DNA of 64,000 bases from Nautilia sp. PV-1 (GTDB lineage: Bacteria > Campylobacterota > Campylobacteria > Campylobacterales > Nautiliaceae), in contig NZ_CP026530.1 in the NCBI RefSeq assembly GCF_004006315.1, forward strand, positions 501,618 through 565,617, read 5' to 3'. Under the pieces are notes generated by a model, which saw only the letters and a list, made by a program, of their open reading frames with translations, did no database searches and was not told the origin of the DNA. Of the stretch, positions 63,357 through 64,000 are shown in pieces (the stretch's first letter is position 1; every line of letters starts with the position of its first letter). Both the position numbers and the translations under genes were made by a program.

Positions 63357-63888
63357 AATTTTTAATTAAACATAAATAATCGCCGATGTTTTCAAACCGG
63401 TGGTTTCCTCCATATTCGACAATTACTCTTGCATTTTGCCTTTTTTTGAATTTTTTTAAAGTTTTTTTGTAATGTAGAATTTCGTCGCCGCTTTGTAATA
63501 AAACGAGATATTCGACTTTATCGGGAGCGGTTTTATATTTTTTCAGTTCTTTTAAATATCTTTTTTTCCATTGAAATTTTTTATTGTCGCAATATCTGTA
63601 TTGTATTCCTACATAAGATTTTAAAGTTTTATAAGGTTTAAGAGAAGGGTTTATAAGGACGGCTTTAAGATTATATTTTTCTGCCAGGTATATGGCGTAA
63701 TATCCTCCGAGAGAACTTCCTATAAGTACGGTGTCCGGAGTTATGAGTTTTTCCAGAAAATTTATAGCTTTTTTGGGTGAAAACGGCAGATTGGGTGTTA
63801 GTACGTCCATATTTAGGTAATTTTTCAAGGCTTTACTTTTTTCTCCTACGCCGCAACTTTTGAATCCGTGAATATATATTGTTTGCAT
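63343..63888 (-). CDS. YqiA/UPF0227-type alpha/beta-hydrolase
   Basis: A 181-residue esterase-like protein with the nucleophile elbow IGSSLGGYYAIYLA, the opening YIHGFKSCGVGEKSKAL, and VLLQSGDEILHY plus final His in EYGGNHRF. This matches the YqiA family of small esterases. The biological substrate is unknown. Confidence 0.85.
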   Translation of the reverse strand: MQTIYIHGFKSCGVGEKSKALKNYLNMDVLTPNLPFSPKKAINFLEKLITPDTVLIGSSLGGYYAIYLAEKYNLKAVLINPSLKPYKTLKSYVGIQYRYCDNKKFQWKKRYLKELKKYKTAPDKVEYLVLLQSGDEILHYKKTLKKFKKRQNARVIVEYGGNHRFENIGDYLCLIKNFIND

Positions 63889-63977
63889 TTGTCACCTTTA
63901 ATATAAATATTTTGATTATATCAAATTACTGTAATGTCATTTAATTAATATTTTATTTTTAATTCTCTATTTTTTGT

Positions 63978-64000
63978 TATAATCAAATTAAAAACGGAGT
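63978..64000 (+). promoter_or_regulatory. -10 box and ribosome site of the next gene, at the window edge
   Basis: TATAAT at 63978-63983 and AACGGAGT at 63993-64000 indicate that a plus-strand gene begins just past the end of the window. Confidence 0.6.

Overview
The window looks like a chromosomal segment of a thermophilic, hydrogen-oxidising member of the Campylobacterota (former Epsilonproteobacteria), most likely Nautiliales (Nautilia, Caminibacter or Lebetimonas type). This is inferred from the low GC content, the nap gene order A-G-H-B-F-L-D without napC, a fused CcsBA cytochrome c synthetase, a hydABCDE uptake hydrogenase operon, and several family members typical of this phylum. No database search was possible, so the taxon is an inference.

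Layout. Positions 1-1900 hold the end of a TIGR03545-like membrane protein and two tRNAs (Met-CAT, Phe-GAA). Positions 2200-6906 (minus) carry rodA, a CetA/CetB-like taxis pair, two small genes, rsmG and ribA. Positions 7007-9888 (plus) carry argF, a DUF2603 gene, a 2-Cys peroxiredoxin, a Fur/PerR regulator and a DUF503 gene, facing pyk. Positions 11367-18100 (minus) are the periplasmic nitrate reductase operon napAGHBFLD. A two-component system is transcribed divergently from it. Next, on plus, come a tetraheme NapC/NrfH-type cytochrome, a thioredoxin-like protein, CcsBA and a heme block hemA-E-B-C-N.

Positions 30864-47546 are a hydrogenase island with three different [NiFe] hydrogenases, hypA, hydD, a HypF-like hydE and hypF. 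Two of the three large subunits end exactly at the C-terminal metal-binding His and so need no C-terminal processing, as in known H2-sensing hydrogenases. The first of these sits in a tight cluster with a chemoreceptor whose periplasmic domain has two CXXCH heme motifs. This is the best candidate for an undescribed system: a hydrogenase wired to a chemotaxis receptor for H2 taxis. The second is co-transcribed with a TetR-type regulator immediately upstream of hydABCDE, suggesting H2-dependent transcription control.

The last third holds a rhodanese/Crp-Fnr divergent pair, two polar amino-acid ABC transporter sets (one permease interrupted by an in-frame TAA), two flagellin-like proteins, an MlaF-like ATPase with a membrane-fusion-like protein, a third chemoreceptor, dapE, an M20 amidohydrolase, a GNAT protein and an esterase.

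A recurring element is a degenerate 7-bp-period repeat. It lies between genes (1875-2206, 6316-6350, 42759-42822) and also in frame inside hypF (twice) and hydE, always at interdomain linkers. It appears to be spreading through this genome and adding peptide linkers to hydrogenase maturation proteins.
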